Shown: positions 24,727 through 33,459, counted from the stretch's first letter. The stretch is 64,000 bases of DNA from WHSW01 sp963759295 (GCA_963759295.1 CAVWYT010000006.1:1-64000); one strand, 5' to 3'. The notes: generated from the letters alone by a model not told the origin. Program-made: numbers and translations.

Positions 24727-25627
24727 TCAGGCCGGTGCTCCGAGCGCGACCTTGACCAGCCCGTCGTCGCCGACCAGCAGCGGCACCGGCTCGAGATGCA
24801 GCTGCGGTGAATCCAGGCACCTGCCGGCCCGGAGCACGTCATAGGCGTTGCCGCAGACCGGACAGATGAGATCGGTGCGCTCGATCGTCGCCCGCTCGAG
24901 TGAGTCGCCGCACTGCGGACACAGGGGTCGGTAGGCATAGACCGCGCCCGCGAGATCGACGAACAAGACGTCCTCGCCGGAGATCCGCTTGATCAGCGGG
25001 GCGTCGGCCCCGGCGGCGGAGAGCTCGGGAAGTCCGCCCGCCATCGTCCACCCGTCGCCGTCGCTCCGCCCGGCCTCCGAGACTGCCGTTCCCGGACCCC
25101 GAGTCGACCACCTCGAGCTGGATCAGCGGCGACGGCGGGCCGGCGACCGCGCCCTCGGCCTCGACCTGCTCGATGTCGGGCGCCGACTTGGCGATCGCGT
25201 TCTCGATCGCCAGCTTCAGCGTCATCGTCGAGGAAGGACAGCCGCTGCAGCTGCCCTCCAGCCGCAATCGCGCGACTCCGTCGGCGACCGCGAGCAGCTC
25301 GACGTTGCCGCCGTGCGACTCGAGGTAGGGGCGGACCTCGTCGAGCGCGCTGCGCACTCGCTGCTCGACGGGCACCGGATGCAACCCGTGCAGGAGCAGC
25401 AGGTGGGAGACCAACTCGTCGCCGGCGAGCGCCGCCGCCAGCGAGCCGTCGTCGCGCTCGGCGATCCGCTCGACGATCCGGGCGAGCCCCTCCCCGTAGA
25501 GATCGAGCAGCGCAGAGACGACCTCGGTCGTCTGCTCGCGCGCGGCTCGATCGTCAAGCGTGTCGAGCTGCTCGAGGAGGCTCTCCACCCTCGCGACCAA
25601 GTCGCGATCGTCGACGTCGGTCATCAC
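24727..25627 (-). CDS. hhyE: NifU/Rieske-like iron-sulfur protein HhyE (one frameshift)
   Basis: Repaired, this is a protein of about 299 aa. Residues ~1-75 are helical. Residues ~85-150 are a NifU C-terminal domain with LRLEGSCSGCPSSTMTLKLA (C127, C130). The last ~100 residues form a Rieske-like domain: VLFVDLAGAVYAYRPLCPQC and LICPVCGNAYDVLRAGRCLD. In that domain both ligand pairs are Cys (CPQC, CPVC), not Cys-His as in a true Rieske. The two halves lie in different frames; one extra base near 25076-25086 explains this, and there is no stop at the junction. Mycobacterial HhyE/HucE, proposed to carry electrons from hydrogenase to the respiratory chain, are the nearest analogues I know. It starts nine bases after hhyL. 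Confidence 0.82.
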
Positions 25628-25636
25628 CGGCGCCCC

Positions 25637-27425
25637 TCACCCGTGCTCGCCGAAGATCGGCGAATGGACCTGGCGGATCGTCTTGCCCTTGCCGAGGTAC
25701 ATGTGCACGCCGCACGGCAGGCACGGGTCGAACGAACGCACGGCGCGCATGATGTCGATCCCCCTGAACTCGTCCGGGCCGTTCTCCTCGAATATCGGCT
25801 GGCCCATGACCGCGTCCTCGTAGGGACCCGGAGTGCCGTAGGAATCCGTCGGGCTGCCGTTCCACGGCGTCGGCGGGTAGGGGTGGTAGTTGGCGATCTT
25901 TCCCTCGCGGATCACCAGGTGATGTGAGAGCACGCCCCGCACCGCCTCGTGAAATCCGCAGCCGATCGCCTCCTCGGGGACGTCGAAGTTCTCGAAGACC
26001 TTGGTCTGGCCCGCGCGAACCTCCGCGAACGCGCGGTCGAGAAAGTGCAGCGCCATCGCCGCCGAGTAGGCGACGAAGTAGATTCGCGCCCGGTCGCGCT
26101 CGATCGCGTTCGACCACTGCGGCACGTTCCACTCCAGCGTCTGCTCGGGCGTGTTCGGCGTCTTCGGCAGATGGATTTCGACGCTGTCGCCGGTCGCCTT
26201 GACGTAGGGCGTGTTGACCTTGCCGGCCAGCGCCGTCGCCCACAGCCGCGCCAGGGCGCCGCCGCCAGTGTCGAGGGCGAGGTGGTCGCCGCTGCGCTGG
26301 TCATACCAGCGCGGGCTCATCACCCATGAGTAGTTGCCGCCCTCGAGATCGCGCTTCTGTGGCTTCGGGATCGTCGTCTGGTTCCACGGATGGCGCTTGT
26401 CGACCGGGTTGCCCAGCGGGTCCCTCTCGACGAAGGTCTCCTCGCCGGTCCAGTCGTCGTAGTAGGAGCTGCCGAGCAGGATCCGGATCCCGAGGTTGAT
26501 GTCGACCAGATTCGTGGTCACGAGCTCGACCGTCGACGACGACTCCCGGGGTGACGAACATCTCGTTGCCCCAGTCGTCCATGTCGCGGTAGTCGTAGTT
26601 GACGTAGTCGGGGTTGTTCCAGGCGCCCCAGCAGCCGAGCAGGATCCGCCGGCGTCCGACCTCCTCATAGCCCGGCAGCGCCTCGTAGAAGAAGTCGAAG
26701 ACGTCGTCGTTCATCGCCACCGCCTTCTTGATGAAGTCGAGGCAACGCAGCAACCGGCTGAGGTAATCGGTCAGCAGGGTCGGCGTCGGCTGGGTCCCGA
26801 CACCGCCCGGGTAGACCGTGGAGGGGTGCACGTGCCGGCCCTCCATCAGGCAGATCATCTCCCGCCCGATCCGGCTCATGTGCAGCGCTTCCTTGTAGGT
26901 GTCGCCGGTGAACGGGTTGTAGGAACGCATGATGTCGCCGATCGTGCGATAGCCGTGCAGCTCCGCGTGACGGGCCTCGGCCTTCTCGGCCTTCTTCCAG
27001 ACACTCGGGTTGGTCTCCTTGACCATCTGCTCGCAGAAGTCGACGAAGACAAGGTTGTCCTGGAAGATGATGTGGTCGAAGATGTACTCGGCTGCCTCGC
27101 CGAGGTTGACGATCCACTCACCCAGAGGCGGCGGCTTGACGCCGTAGGCCATCTGCTGCGCGTAACAGGAGCAGACGGCATGGTTGTCACCGCAGATACC
27201 GCAGATGCGGCTGGTGATGAAATGCGCGTCGCGAGGGTCCTTGCCCTTCATGAACACGCTGTAGCCGCGGAACAGTGAGGAGGTGCTCTTGCACGAGATC
27301 ACCTCGTTGTTGTCGAAGTCGATCTTCGTGTAGATGCCGAGGTTGCCGACGATCCTGGTGATCGGATCCCAGGACATATCGACGATCTTGCCCGCCTCCG
27401 GCTTCACCTTGTCGCGAACGGCCAT
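25637..27425 (-). CDS. hhyL: Group 1h [NiFe]-hydrogenase large subunit HhyL (one frameshift)
   Basis: The catalytic subunit, about 595 aa when repaired. The N-proximal NiFe ligand motif is SRICGICGDNHAVCSCYAQQ and the C-terminal one is SFDPCLPCGVHMYLGKGK, followed by a short tail (TIRQVHSPIFGEHG) for processing by the maturation protease. Features such as NNPDYVNYDYRDMDDWGNEM and the NLGIRILLGSSYYDDW segment fit the actinobacterial (formerly group 5, now 1h) type that oxidises atmospheric H2. Frame changes inside FVTPGVVVDG / LVTTNLVDINLG; one extra base at 26527-26533 explains it. It is 59 bp downstream of hhyS, the widest gap inside the operon. Confidence 0.95.
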
Positions 27426-27484
27426 CTTCCTGCTCTCCTATCTCGTCTTCGCAACGATTTCCGTTGTTCGGCCAGGGACGCGCC

Positions 27485-28537
27485 CTAGTTGCCCCAGCGC
27501 GGCTTGTAGCCCGTGGTCAGCTCAGGCCGGTTATGGCGCCACTTCGTCTCCTTGTTCACGGTCTTGTTCGTGATCCCGCGCAGCTTGCGGATCATCGGCC
27601 CGTAGGTCCCCTGGATCGCCGAAGACAGCCCACCCCCCGGAGGCGCGTCCATGAACGGCATGAACTTGTCGGGAAAGCCCGGCATCGTGCACCCGATGCA
27701 GATCCCGCCGACGTTCGGACAGCCGCCGATGCCGGCCATCCAGCCGCGCTTGGGGACGTTGCAGTTGACCACCGGCCCCCAGCAGCCGATCTTCACCTGG
27801 CACTTGGGCGAGTTGTAGTCGTGGGCGAAGTCGCCCTGCTCGTAGTAGCCGGCGCGATCGCAGCCCTCGTGCACGGTCTTGCCGAACAGCCACTGCGGGC
27901 GTAGGGCCTCGTCGAGGGGGATCGTCGGAGCCAGCCCCGCGGCCTGGTAGAGCAGCCAGGTCAGGGTCTCCATGAAGTTCTCCGGCTGCACCGGACAGCC
28001 GGGCACGTTGACGATCGGCAACCCGCCCGCGGAGCGGAAGTCCCAGCCGAGGTAATCCGCCAGGCCCATGCACCCCGTCGGGTTGCCCGCCATCGCGTGG
28101 ATGCCGCCGTATGTCGCGCAGGTGCCGATCGCGACCACGCCCCATGCCTTCGGCGCCAGACGATCGATCCACCAGTTCACGGTCAGCGGCTCGCCGGTGG
28201 CGAGATCATTCCCGAACGAGGTCCAGTAGCCGTCGCCGTTGATGTTCTCGTTCGGGATCGACCCCTCGATCACCAGCACGAAGGGAGCGTCGAGGTCGTC
28301 GTCGAGGGCTTGGCGGAACGGCTTCAGGAACTCCTCGCCACCGAGCGACGGCGAGAGCACCTTGTTGTGGAGATTGACCTTCGGCAGCCCCGGGATCGCG
28401 CCGAGGACCACATCCTCGATCCCGGGCTGACCCGCGGCGGTGATCGAGACCGAATCTCCGTCGCAGCTCATCCCTTCCGAGATCCAGAGGATGTGGACCT
28501 CATCGACGCCAGCAGCCGTTGTCTCCTCAGTCGCCAT
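27485..28537 (-). CDS. hhyS: Group 1h [NiFe]-hydrogenase small subunit HhyS
   Basis: A 350-aa subunit holding the Fe-S relay from the active site. Near the N-terminus is ISEGMSCDGDSVSITA, where Cys25 is followed by Asp, unlike the CXXC-type motif of other groups. In the solved actinobacterial-type enzyme from Ralstonia the proximal cluster has three Cys and one Asp ligand, which fits this. Other ligand regions are GTCATYGGIHAMAGNPTGCM, VPGCPVQPENFMETL, CDRAGYYEQGDFAHDY and the medial/distal part IGGCPNVGGICIGCTMPGFP. There is no Tat signal peptide, so the enzyme should stay in the cytoplasm. Its start overlaps the hypA end by 11 bases. Confidence 0.96.
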   Translation of the reverse strand: MATEETTAAGVDEVHILWISEGMSCDGDSVSITAAGQPGIEDVVLGAIPGLPKVNLHNKVLSPSLGGEEFLKPFRQALDDDLDAPFVLVIEGSIPNENINGDGYWTSFGNDLATGEPLTVNWWIDRLAPKAWGVVAIGTCATYGGIHAMAGNPTGCMGLADYLGWDFRSAGGLPIVNVPGCPVQPENFMETLTWLLYQAAGLAPTIPLDEALRPQWLFGKTVHEGCDRAGYYEQGDFAHDYNSPKCQVKIGCWGPVVNCNVPKRGWMAGIGGCPNVGGICIGCTMPGFPDKFMPFMDAPPGGGLSSAIQGTYGPMIRKLRGITNKTVNKETKWRHNRPELTTGYKPRWGN

Positions 28538-28907
28538 TTCGGGCTCCTCCGGTCGTCGTCAACACTTCCTCGGGCTCGTCGAGCTCGAGCCAATCCACCA
28601 GCAGCTCCTCGCCCTCGGTCACCTCCACGTCCAGGCCTCCGCATCGCGCGCAGCGCACCGGGAAGGCCGCGAGCCGCGTCGTCGTGCCGCAGCCGCGGCA
28701 CACGCCGGCCGCCGGGACGGCCTCGATCTCCAGCTCCGCGCCCTCGAGCTCGGTGCCTTCGACGAGCAGCTCGAAGGCGAACTCCAGCGACGAGGGCACC
28801 ACCTGTCGCAGGTGGCCGACCTTCACGCAGACGGCGCTCACTCGTCGCCCGGCGGCATGCTCGCCCGCGATCCGGACCACCGCCTCGGCTATCGAGAGCT
28901 CGTGCAT
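28527..28907 (-). CDS. hypA: Hydrogenase nickel chaperone HypA
   Basis: A 126-aa protein with the invariant N-terminus MHELSIAEAVVRIA, where His2 binds Ni2+, and a zinc domain with the pairs VCRGC and RCARC. It hands Ni to the large subunit with HypB. The C-terminus has an acidic extension (DWLELDEPEEVLTT) of about 15 residues beyond the normal end. It starts nine bases after the hypE stop, and its tail overlaps hhyS. Confidence 0.95.
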   Translation of the reverse strand: MHELSIAEAVVRIAGEHAAGRRVSAVCVKVGHLRQVVPSSLEFAFELLVEGTELEGAELEIEAVPAAGVCRGCGTTTRLAAFPVRCARCGGLDVEVTEGEELLVDWLELDEPEEVLTTTGGARNGD

Positions 28908-28916
28908 CGCATCTCC

Positions 28917-30050
28917 TCAGCAGATTCGCGGCAACGGGTCGCCTGCCAGCAGATCCATCACCCGGCGCCCCCCGAACGCGGTCGAGACCAGCACCATGCC
29001 GGGCGGCTCTCCGCGCACCTCGCCGATCTCCGCCGCCCGCTCGCCGCCGGGCCGCGCCCGCAGCGCAGCGAGCGCGTGGTCGGCCGCGTCGGGGCCGACG
29101 ATGGCGACCATGACGCCCTCGTTGGCGACGTACATCGGGTCGATACCGAGCAGCTCGCAGGCGCCCGCGACCTCGCCCAGCACCGGGACCTGATCCTCGC
29201 GAACCTCGATCCCGACCCCGGAGGCTCGCGCCAACTCGTTGAGCACCGTGGCGACTCCGCCCCGGGTCGCGTCGCGCATCGTCCGCAGCTCGCCGCCGGC
29301 GGCGTCGAGCAGGGCGTCGGCAACCGGCCATAGCGGCCGGGTGTCGGATTCGACGTCGGCCTCGAGACCGAGCTCACCGCGGGCGAGCATGATCGCGGTG
29401 CCGTGCTCTCCGATCGTGTGCGAGACCAGCACGCGGTCGCCCGGTCGCAGGGCGGTGGGGGAGACGTCCGCGCGCGGGTCGCGTCGGCCGATGCCGCTGG
29501 TGCACACGTACATCTGGTCGGCGTGGCCGCGCTCGACCACCTTGGTGTCGCCGGTGATCACCTCGACGCCGGCGGCCCGCGCGGAGGCCGCGATCGCCTC
29601 GACCTCGGCCCGCAGCACCTCGGCCTTCAGGCCCTCTTCGAGGATCAGCGCCAGGCTGATCGCGATCGGTCGCGCTCCGGAGGCCGCGAGGTCGTTGACC
29701 GTGCCGTTGACGGCGAGCTCGCCGATAGAGCCGCCGGGGAAGCGGATCGGCTTGACCACGAACGTGTCCGTGGTCATCGCGAGCCCGAGGACGGCTTCCG
29801 TCCCCTGCGCATCGCGTCCGGGAGTGGTGAGATCCAGATCCATCCTCCCGGAGTCGGCGAGCTCGTCCAGGCTGTCGGAGGCGAACGCCGGTGCCAACAA
29901 GCCCTCGATCAGGGTCTGGGTCGCCTTGCCGCCCGCACCGTGCGCCATCGTCACGCGCTCGTCCTTGAATCGCGGGCGCTTCGCGCGCGTCGTCTCGATG
30001 ATCTCGAGGATCCGCTGCTCGCGACCCGAGGTGACCGGCGCGGTGCTCAC
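28917..30050 (-). CDS. hypE: Hydrogenase maturation protein HypE
   Basis: A 377-aa AIR-synthase-like protein that carries and dehydrates the thiocarbamate to thiocyanate on its C-terminal Cys. Visible: MAHGAGGKATQTLIEGLL (ATP site start), DLTTPGRDAQGTEAVLGLAM, VNGTVNDLAASGARPIAISL, the central VITGDTKVVERGHADQ, and the essential C-terminal ending PRIC. Start is the GTG at 30050 overlapping the hypD stop (GTGA). The N-terminal ~30 residues before KDERVTMAHG are longer than in most HypE. Confidence 0.96.
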   Translation of the reverse strand: MSTAPVTSGREQRILEIIETTRAKRPRFKDERVTMAHGAGGKATQTLIEGLLAPAFASDSLDELADSGRMDLDLTTPGRDAQGTEAVLGLAMTTDTFVVKPIRFPGGSIGELAVNGTVNDLAASGARPIAISLALILEEGLKAEVLRAEVEAIAASARAAGVEVITGDTKVVERGHADQMYVCTSGIGRRDPRADVSPTALRPGDRVLVSHTIGEHGTAIMLARGELGLEADVESDTRPLWPVADALLDAAGGELRTMRDATRGGVATVLNELARASGVGIEVREDQVPVLGEVAGACELLGIDPMYVANEGVMVAIVGPDAADHALAALRARPGGERAAEIGEVRGEPPGMVLVSTAFGGRRVMDLLAGDPLPRIC

Positions 30051-31171
30051 ACGACCTCCGCCTGCGGGCGCTCGCGGGCGTAGCGCCCGAAGTTGTAATA
30101 GGCCGCGCAGGCTCCCTCCGGCGAGACCATGCAAGTGCCGATCGCGTGCTCGGGAGTGCAGGCGGTGCCGAAGACCTTGCACTCCCACGGCTTGATCACG
30201 CCCTTCAGCACCTCGCCGCACTGACACGCCTTCGGGTCGGCGACGCGCACGCCCGGAATCGGATAACGCAGCTCGGCGTCGAACTCGGAGTAGGCATCGG
30301 AGATGCGCAGCGCGCTCTGAGAGATGAAGCCGAGCCCGCGCCACTCGAAGTGTGGGCGCAGCTCGAAGACCTCGGCCATCACCTCCAGCGCCGCCCGGTT
30401 GCCCTCATAGGGAACGACGCGCTTGTACTGATTCTCGACCTCGCAGCGACCCTCCGCGAGCTGCGCGAGGATCATCCGGATCGCGTAGAGGATGTCGAGC
30501 GGCTCGAAGCCGGCGGTCACCAGGGGCCGCCCGTAATCGGCGGGGATGAACTCGAACGGCCGCACCCCGACGATCGTCGAGACGTGGCCCGGACCGATGA
30601 ATCCGTCGAGGCGCAGATCCGGGGATTCGAGCAGCGCCCGCAGCGGCGGCACGATCGTCACGTGGTTGCACATGCAGAGGAAGTTCCCGACCCCCTCGGC
30701 CTTGGCGCGCCGCAGCGTCAACGCCGTCGACGGTGCCGTGGTCTCGAAACCGATCGCGAAGAAGACGACCGTGCGGTCGGGGTTCTGCTTGGCGAGCCGC
30801 AGGGCGTCGAGCGGCGAGTAGACCATGCGGATGTCGGCGCCGGCGGCCTTCGCGTCGGTGAGCGTCCCGTCGGAGCCCGGGACCCGCATCATGTCGCCGA
30901 AGCAGGTGAAGATCACCTCGCTGTTGCGGGCGATCGCGATCCCGTCGTCGACGCGGCCCATCGGGATCACGCAGACGGGGCAACCGGGTCCGTGAACGAG
31001 CTCGACCGCATCCGGCAGCAGGTCGTCGATGCCGTACTTGTAGATCGAGTGGGTGTGGCCGCCGCAGACCTCCATCAGCTTGTAATGCCGCCCCGGCTCG
31101 ACCGCAGCGAGGATCTCCCCGGCAACGGCGCGGCCGAGTCCGGCGTCCCTGAACTCGTCGACGAATTTCAT
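30047..31171 (-). CDS. hypD: Hydrogenase maturation protein HypD
   Basis: A 374-aa iron-sulfur scaffold that assembles Fe(CN)2CO with HypC. Conserved features are the start MKFVDEFRD, VCGGHTHSIYKYGIDDLL, HGPGCPVCVIPMGRVDDGI, NHVTIVPPLRALLE, GFIGPGHVSTIVG, and the C-terminal [4Fe-4S] region with CQCGEVLKGVIKPWEC, CTPEHAIGTCMVSPEGACAA. Length is normal. The ATG overlaps the stop of the short HypC-like gene (ATGA). Confidence 0.97.
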   Translation of the reverse strand: MKFVDEFRDAGLGRAVAGEILAAVEPGRHYKLMEVCGGHTHSIYKYGIDDLLPDAVELVHGPGCPVCVIPMGRVDDGIAIARNSEVIFTCFGDMMRVPGSDGTLTDAKAAGADIRMVYSPLDALRLAKQNPDRTVVFFAIGFETTAPSTALTLRRAKAEGVGNFLCMCNHVTIVPPLRALLESPDLRLDGFIGPGHVSTIVGVRPFEFIPADYGRPLVTAGFEPLDILYAIRMILAQLAEGRCEVENQYKRVVPYEGNRAALEVMAEVFELRPHFEWRGLGFISQSALRISDAYSEFDAELRYPIPGVRVADPKACQCGEVLKGVIKPWECKVFGTACTPEHAIGTCMVSPEGACAAYYNFGRYARERPQAEVV

Positions 31172-31374
31172 TCGTGCCGGCCGATGGCCGTGCCCGCGTG
31201 AACGAGCAGTTCGTCTGCGACTTCGACCGGCGCGACGAGCGCGACCTCGACGGTGCGACGGCCGCCAGCCGCGTCCTCGCAGAGCGCGAGCTCGCGGTGC
31301 GTGTCGACACGCAGCACGCGCATCGGCTCGGCGACGTCGCCGCAGGTGATGCAGTGATCGTCTGCGCAGCTCAT
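31168..31374 (-). CDS. Short HypC/HupF-like chaperone (second copy)
   Basis: A 68-aa protein containing CITCGDVAEPMRVLRVDTHR and a beta-barrel-like remainder (TVEVALVAPVEVADELLVHA, ending GTAIGRHE). It resembles the HypC/HupF fold, but it begins MSCADDHCITCGD rather than with the MCLAIPG motif in which Cys2 binds iron. It therefore has extra Cys residues near its N-terminus and may use a different ligand. It overlaps hypC and hypD by four bases each. A dedicated partner of HypD or a metal carrier is possible. Confidence 0.8.
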   Translation of the reverse strand: MSCADDHCITCGDVAEPMRVLRVDTHRELALCEDAAGGRRTVEVALVAPVEVADELLVHAGTAIGRHE

Positions 31375-31652
31375 TCGATCACGCTCGCCTTCAGCTCCTC
31401 GAGCTCCTGCTCGTACTCGGCCCCCATCTGCTCGAGCAGCCTGCGGGTCGCCCGGGCCTCGAGCTCGTCGATCCGCGAGATCGCGAAGCCGACGTGGATC
31501 AACACCCAGTCCCCGGGGCCCGCCGGTCCGGTCGTCTCTCCGTCGAGGAGGCCGATGTTGACGGTGCGCTTCACCCCCGCCACGTCGACTCGCGCCAGCC
31601 GGTTGGCCTCATCGACGATCTCCGCTATCTGGCCCGGAATCGCCAAACACAT
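31371..31652 (-). CDS. hypC: Hydrogenase maturation chaperone HypC
   Basis: A 93-aa HypC with the signature MCLAIPGQIAEIV (Cys2 holds the Fe(CN)2CO unit) and the barrel segment PAGPGDWVLIHVGFAISRI. The tail (LEQMGAEYEQELEELKASVIE region) is a short acidic helix. The ATG at 31652 is fixed by the motif. It is the first gene of the operon, and a possible operator lies 69-93 bp upstream. The stop overlaps the next start (ATGA). Confidence 0.96.
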   Translation of the reverse strand: MCLAIPGQIAEIVDEANRLARVDVAGVKRTVNIGLLDGETTGPAGPGDWVLIHVGFAISRIDELEARATRRLLEQMGAEYEQELEELKASVIE

Positions 31653-31720
31653 GCGCGCCTCCTTCCTGCGACCGCCCCCCTCGAAGCGGAGGTATATGTG
31701 GCTCAACCTCGACCCGGTAA

Positions 31721-31745
31721 GTGCCCGGCACAATGTGCACGGCAC
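31721..31745 (-). promoter_or_regulatory. Candidate operator: two tandem 11-bp dyads upstream of hypC
   Basis: On the plus strand GTGCCCGGCAC and GTGCACGGCAC are separated by AAT. Each is an inverted repeat (GTGCC-C-GGCAC; GTGC-ACG-GCAC), and the copies match at 10 of 11 bases with centres 14 bp apart. They lie in the only sizeable gap between the PadR gene and the operon. Promoter boxes nearby are weak and I do not assign them. Confidence 0.5.
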
Positions 31746-31805
31746 ACCTACCGCCGATAAACGGTGCCTGCTCCCGGGCGGGCGCCGTCTGCGAGCGGCC
31801 CGGAG

Positions 31806-32246
31806 CTAGGCCCCCGCGTCGAACGGGGGACGAGACCTGGTCGCGGCGCGGTGGGCGGTGTAGCGGCCGATGATCGCCCGGCGGCGCGCGCTTTGGGCCG
31901 GCAGCCGCCGCGCTCTCAGGTAGCGGTCGAGGAAGGTGTCGATCCGCCTCTCTCCCTCGGCGAGGTCGGCGGCGCGGCGGTCGAGCTCCTCGACGCCGGC
32001 GGCCGTGAGGCCGTAGACGCGCTTGGGCGGCCCGGTGTCCGACGGGCGCCAGCGCGATTGCACCAGGCCATCCGACTCGAGGCGCCGCAGGGCCCGGTAC
32101 AGCGCGCCGGGGTCGGAGTGATCGAACCCGAAGACGTCGATCAGCTCGAGCAGCTCATAGCCGTGAGCCTCGCGCTCTCGCAGCAGGAGCAGCAGGCAGG
32201 GGCGCAGGAAGTCCTTCGGCAGCCCAGATCCCAGCGCGTGCGGCAC
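31806..32246 (-). CDS. PadR-family transcriptional regulator
   Basis: A 146-aa winged-helix repressor. The start of the domain is FLRPCLLLLLREREAHGYEL, with the typical GYEL turn, then DPGALYRALRRLESDGLVQS and PPKRVYGLTAAGVEELDRRA, all standard for PadR. A C-terminal helix (RRIDTFLDRYLRARRLPA) should mediate dimerisation. It is on the same strand as the hydrogenase operon and ends 153 bp before hypC. Control of the operon is an inference from position. Confidence 0.88.
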   Translation of the reverse strand: MPHALGSGLPKDFLRPCLLLLLREREAHGYELLELIDVFGFDHSDPGALYRALRRLESDGLVQSRWRPSDTGPPKRVYGLTAAGVEELDRRAADLAEGERRIDTFLDRYLRARRLPAQSARRRAIIGRYTAHRAATRSRPPFDAGA

Positions 32247-32405
32247 CGGCTCAACCGCCTATCCGTCTGCCCGCCACCGACAACGCGCGCTCTCCTTCCG
32301 AGGTCCCTGGACGCGCGGAGTCTATCTTCCGGTTGCGCTCGATCTCGCGGAAGTCCGGCGCGGGCGATGGTGTGCGGGATCGGTCGGCAGGGTAGGGAGA
32401 CGAAG

Positions 32406-33020
32406 GTGTCAACGCTCGCTGTGATCGTCATCGTGGTCGGCATTCTGATCGTGGTCGCCGTCGCGGTGCTGGCGGCCCGACGAGCGGCCGAGAACCGGCG
32501 CCGCGAGCGCGAGCGGCTTCGCCGCGAGGCCGCCGGACACCGCCAGGAAGCCGAGGCCCACACTGCCAAGGCGACCGAGAAGCACGAGGAGGCCTCGCGT
32601 GAGCGCGAAGGCGCGGCGGAGGTTGCAACGCTCGCCGAGCAGCATGAGCAGGCGGCCGAGGAGCGCGAACGGCAGGCGGCCGAGGCCGAGGAGCGCGCGC
32701 AGCGCGAACGCGGCATCGCCCGTTCGACGCATCACGAGGCCAGACGCGAGCGCGAAGCCGCAGAGAAGCATTTGCGGGCCGCCGAGGAGCACGAACGCCG
32801 CGTGGCCGAGGCCGAGGAGCGGGCGCGGCGCGAAGGCCAGTCCGCCGGGGTCAAGTACGACGAGGCCAGACAGCAGCGCGAACTCGCAGCGGACAGTGCA
32901 CGCGCGGCCCAGGAGCGCGAAAGCCGTGCCGCCGAGGCCGAGGAGCGCGCGCAGCGCGAGGGCCGCTTCGCCGGGCTTCACGACGAGCGGGCCGCCGAGC
33001 GCGAGCGCGACGCCGACTGA
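32406..33020 (+). CDS. Membrane-anchored coiled-coil repeat protein
   Basis: A 204-aa protein. One N-terminal transmembrane helix (MSTLAVIVIVVGILIVVAVA) is followed by about 170 residues of charged Glu/Arg/Ala-rich helix. Within it, three imperfect repeats of about 43 residues each contain RxAEAEERAQRE-type cores (QAAEAEERAQRE, RVAEAEERARRE, RAAEAEERAQRE) spaced evenly. It resembles the 95-aa protein at 35755-36042 in its start and style. The GTG at 32406 has an AGGGAG site upstream. Function unknown; a long stalk lying along the inner face of the membrane is likely. Confidence 0.75.
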   Translation: MSTLAVIVIVVGILIVVAVAVLAARRAAENRRRERERLRREAAGHRQEAEAHTAKATEKHEEASREREGAAEVATLAEQHEQAAEERERQAAEAEERAQRERGIARSTHHEARREREAAEKHLRAAEEHERRVAEAEERARREGQSAGVKYDEARQQRELAADSARAAQERESRAAEAEERAQREGRFAGLHDERAAERERDAD

Positions 33021-33094
33021 GGCCGAGCGGTCGTTGACGCCGGTGCCCGTAGGTCGATACCCCCGGCGTCCGGGCGGACGCGGGAAAGCTCGCG

Positions 33095-33349
33095 CTAGCC
33101 GTCGCCGCGGTCGACGCCGCGGCGAATCTTCTCGAGCAGGGCCACGACGCGATCCTGCTCGGCCTGGCTGAGGTTGGATCGCGCTCCTCTCGACTGCTTC
33201 ACCAGGTCGAGGAGCTCGCGGCGTTCGTCGGCGGTGAGGCGGTTCCAGTACTCCCTCCCGGCGGTGGCCAGCCAGACGACCGCCGCGATCACGCGGCGCC
33301 ATGGCACCCTTCTGGCCGCAGTCAGAGCCTTCAGCACCCAGGCCGGCAT
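33095..33349 (-). CDS. Small hypothetical protein
   Basis: An 84-aa protein with a hydrophobic stretch (RVIAAVVWLATAGREYW) and then a helical part containing LTADERRELLDLVKQSRG and LSQAEQDRVVALLEKIRRG, which look like paired amphipathic helices. I recognise no family by name. It is convergent with the coiled-coil gene and divergent from the MFS gene, with 110 bp to the latter's start. Confidence 0.6.
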   Translation of the reverse strand: MPAWVLKALTAARRVPWRRVIAAVVWLATAGREYWNRLTADERRELLDLVKQSRGARSNLSQAEQDRVVALLEKIRRGVDRGDG

Positions 33350-33459
33350 CCCCCGCGCTCCTTTCGATCGTCGCTGGCGCAGGCATCCTATGGCTCCCCG
33401 GGTCCGATCGAGTCCAGCGCCGGTTTGCGAACCTCGGCGCGGGGTAATCCGCGGGCACC

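Noticed and set aside
26500..26560. Programmed frameshifting in hhyL
   Set aside because: No slippery heptamer or obvious stimulatory hairpin is seen, and similar breaks occur in unrelated genes, so a sequencing indel is simpler.
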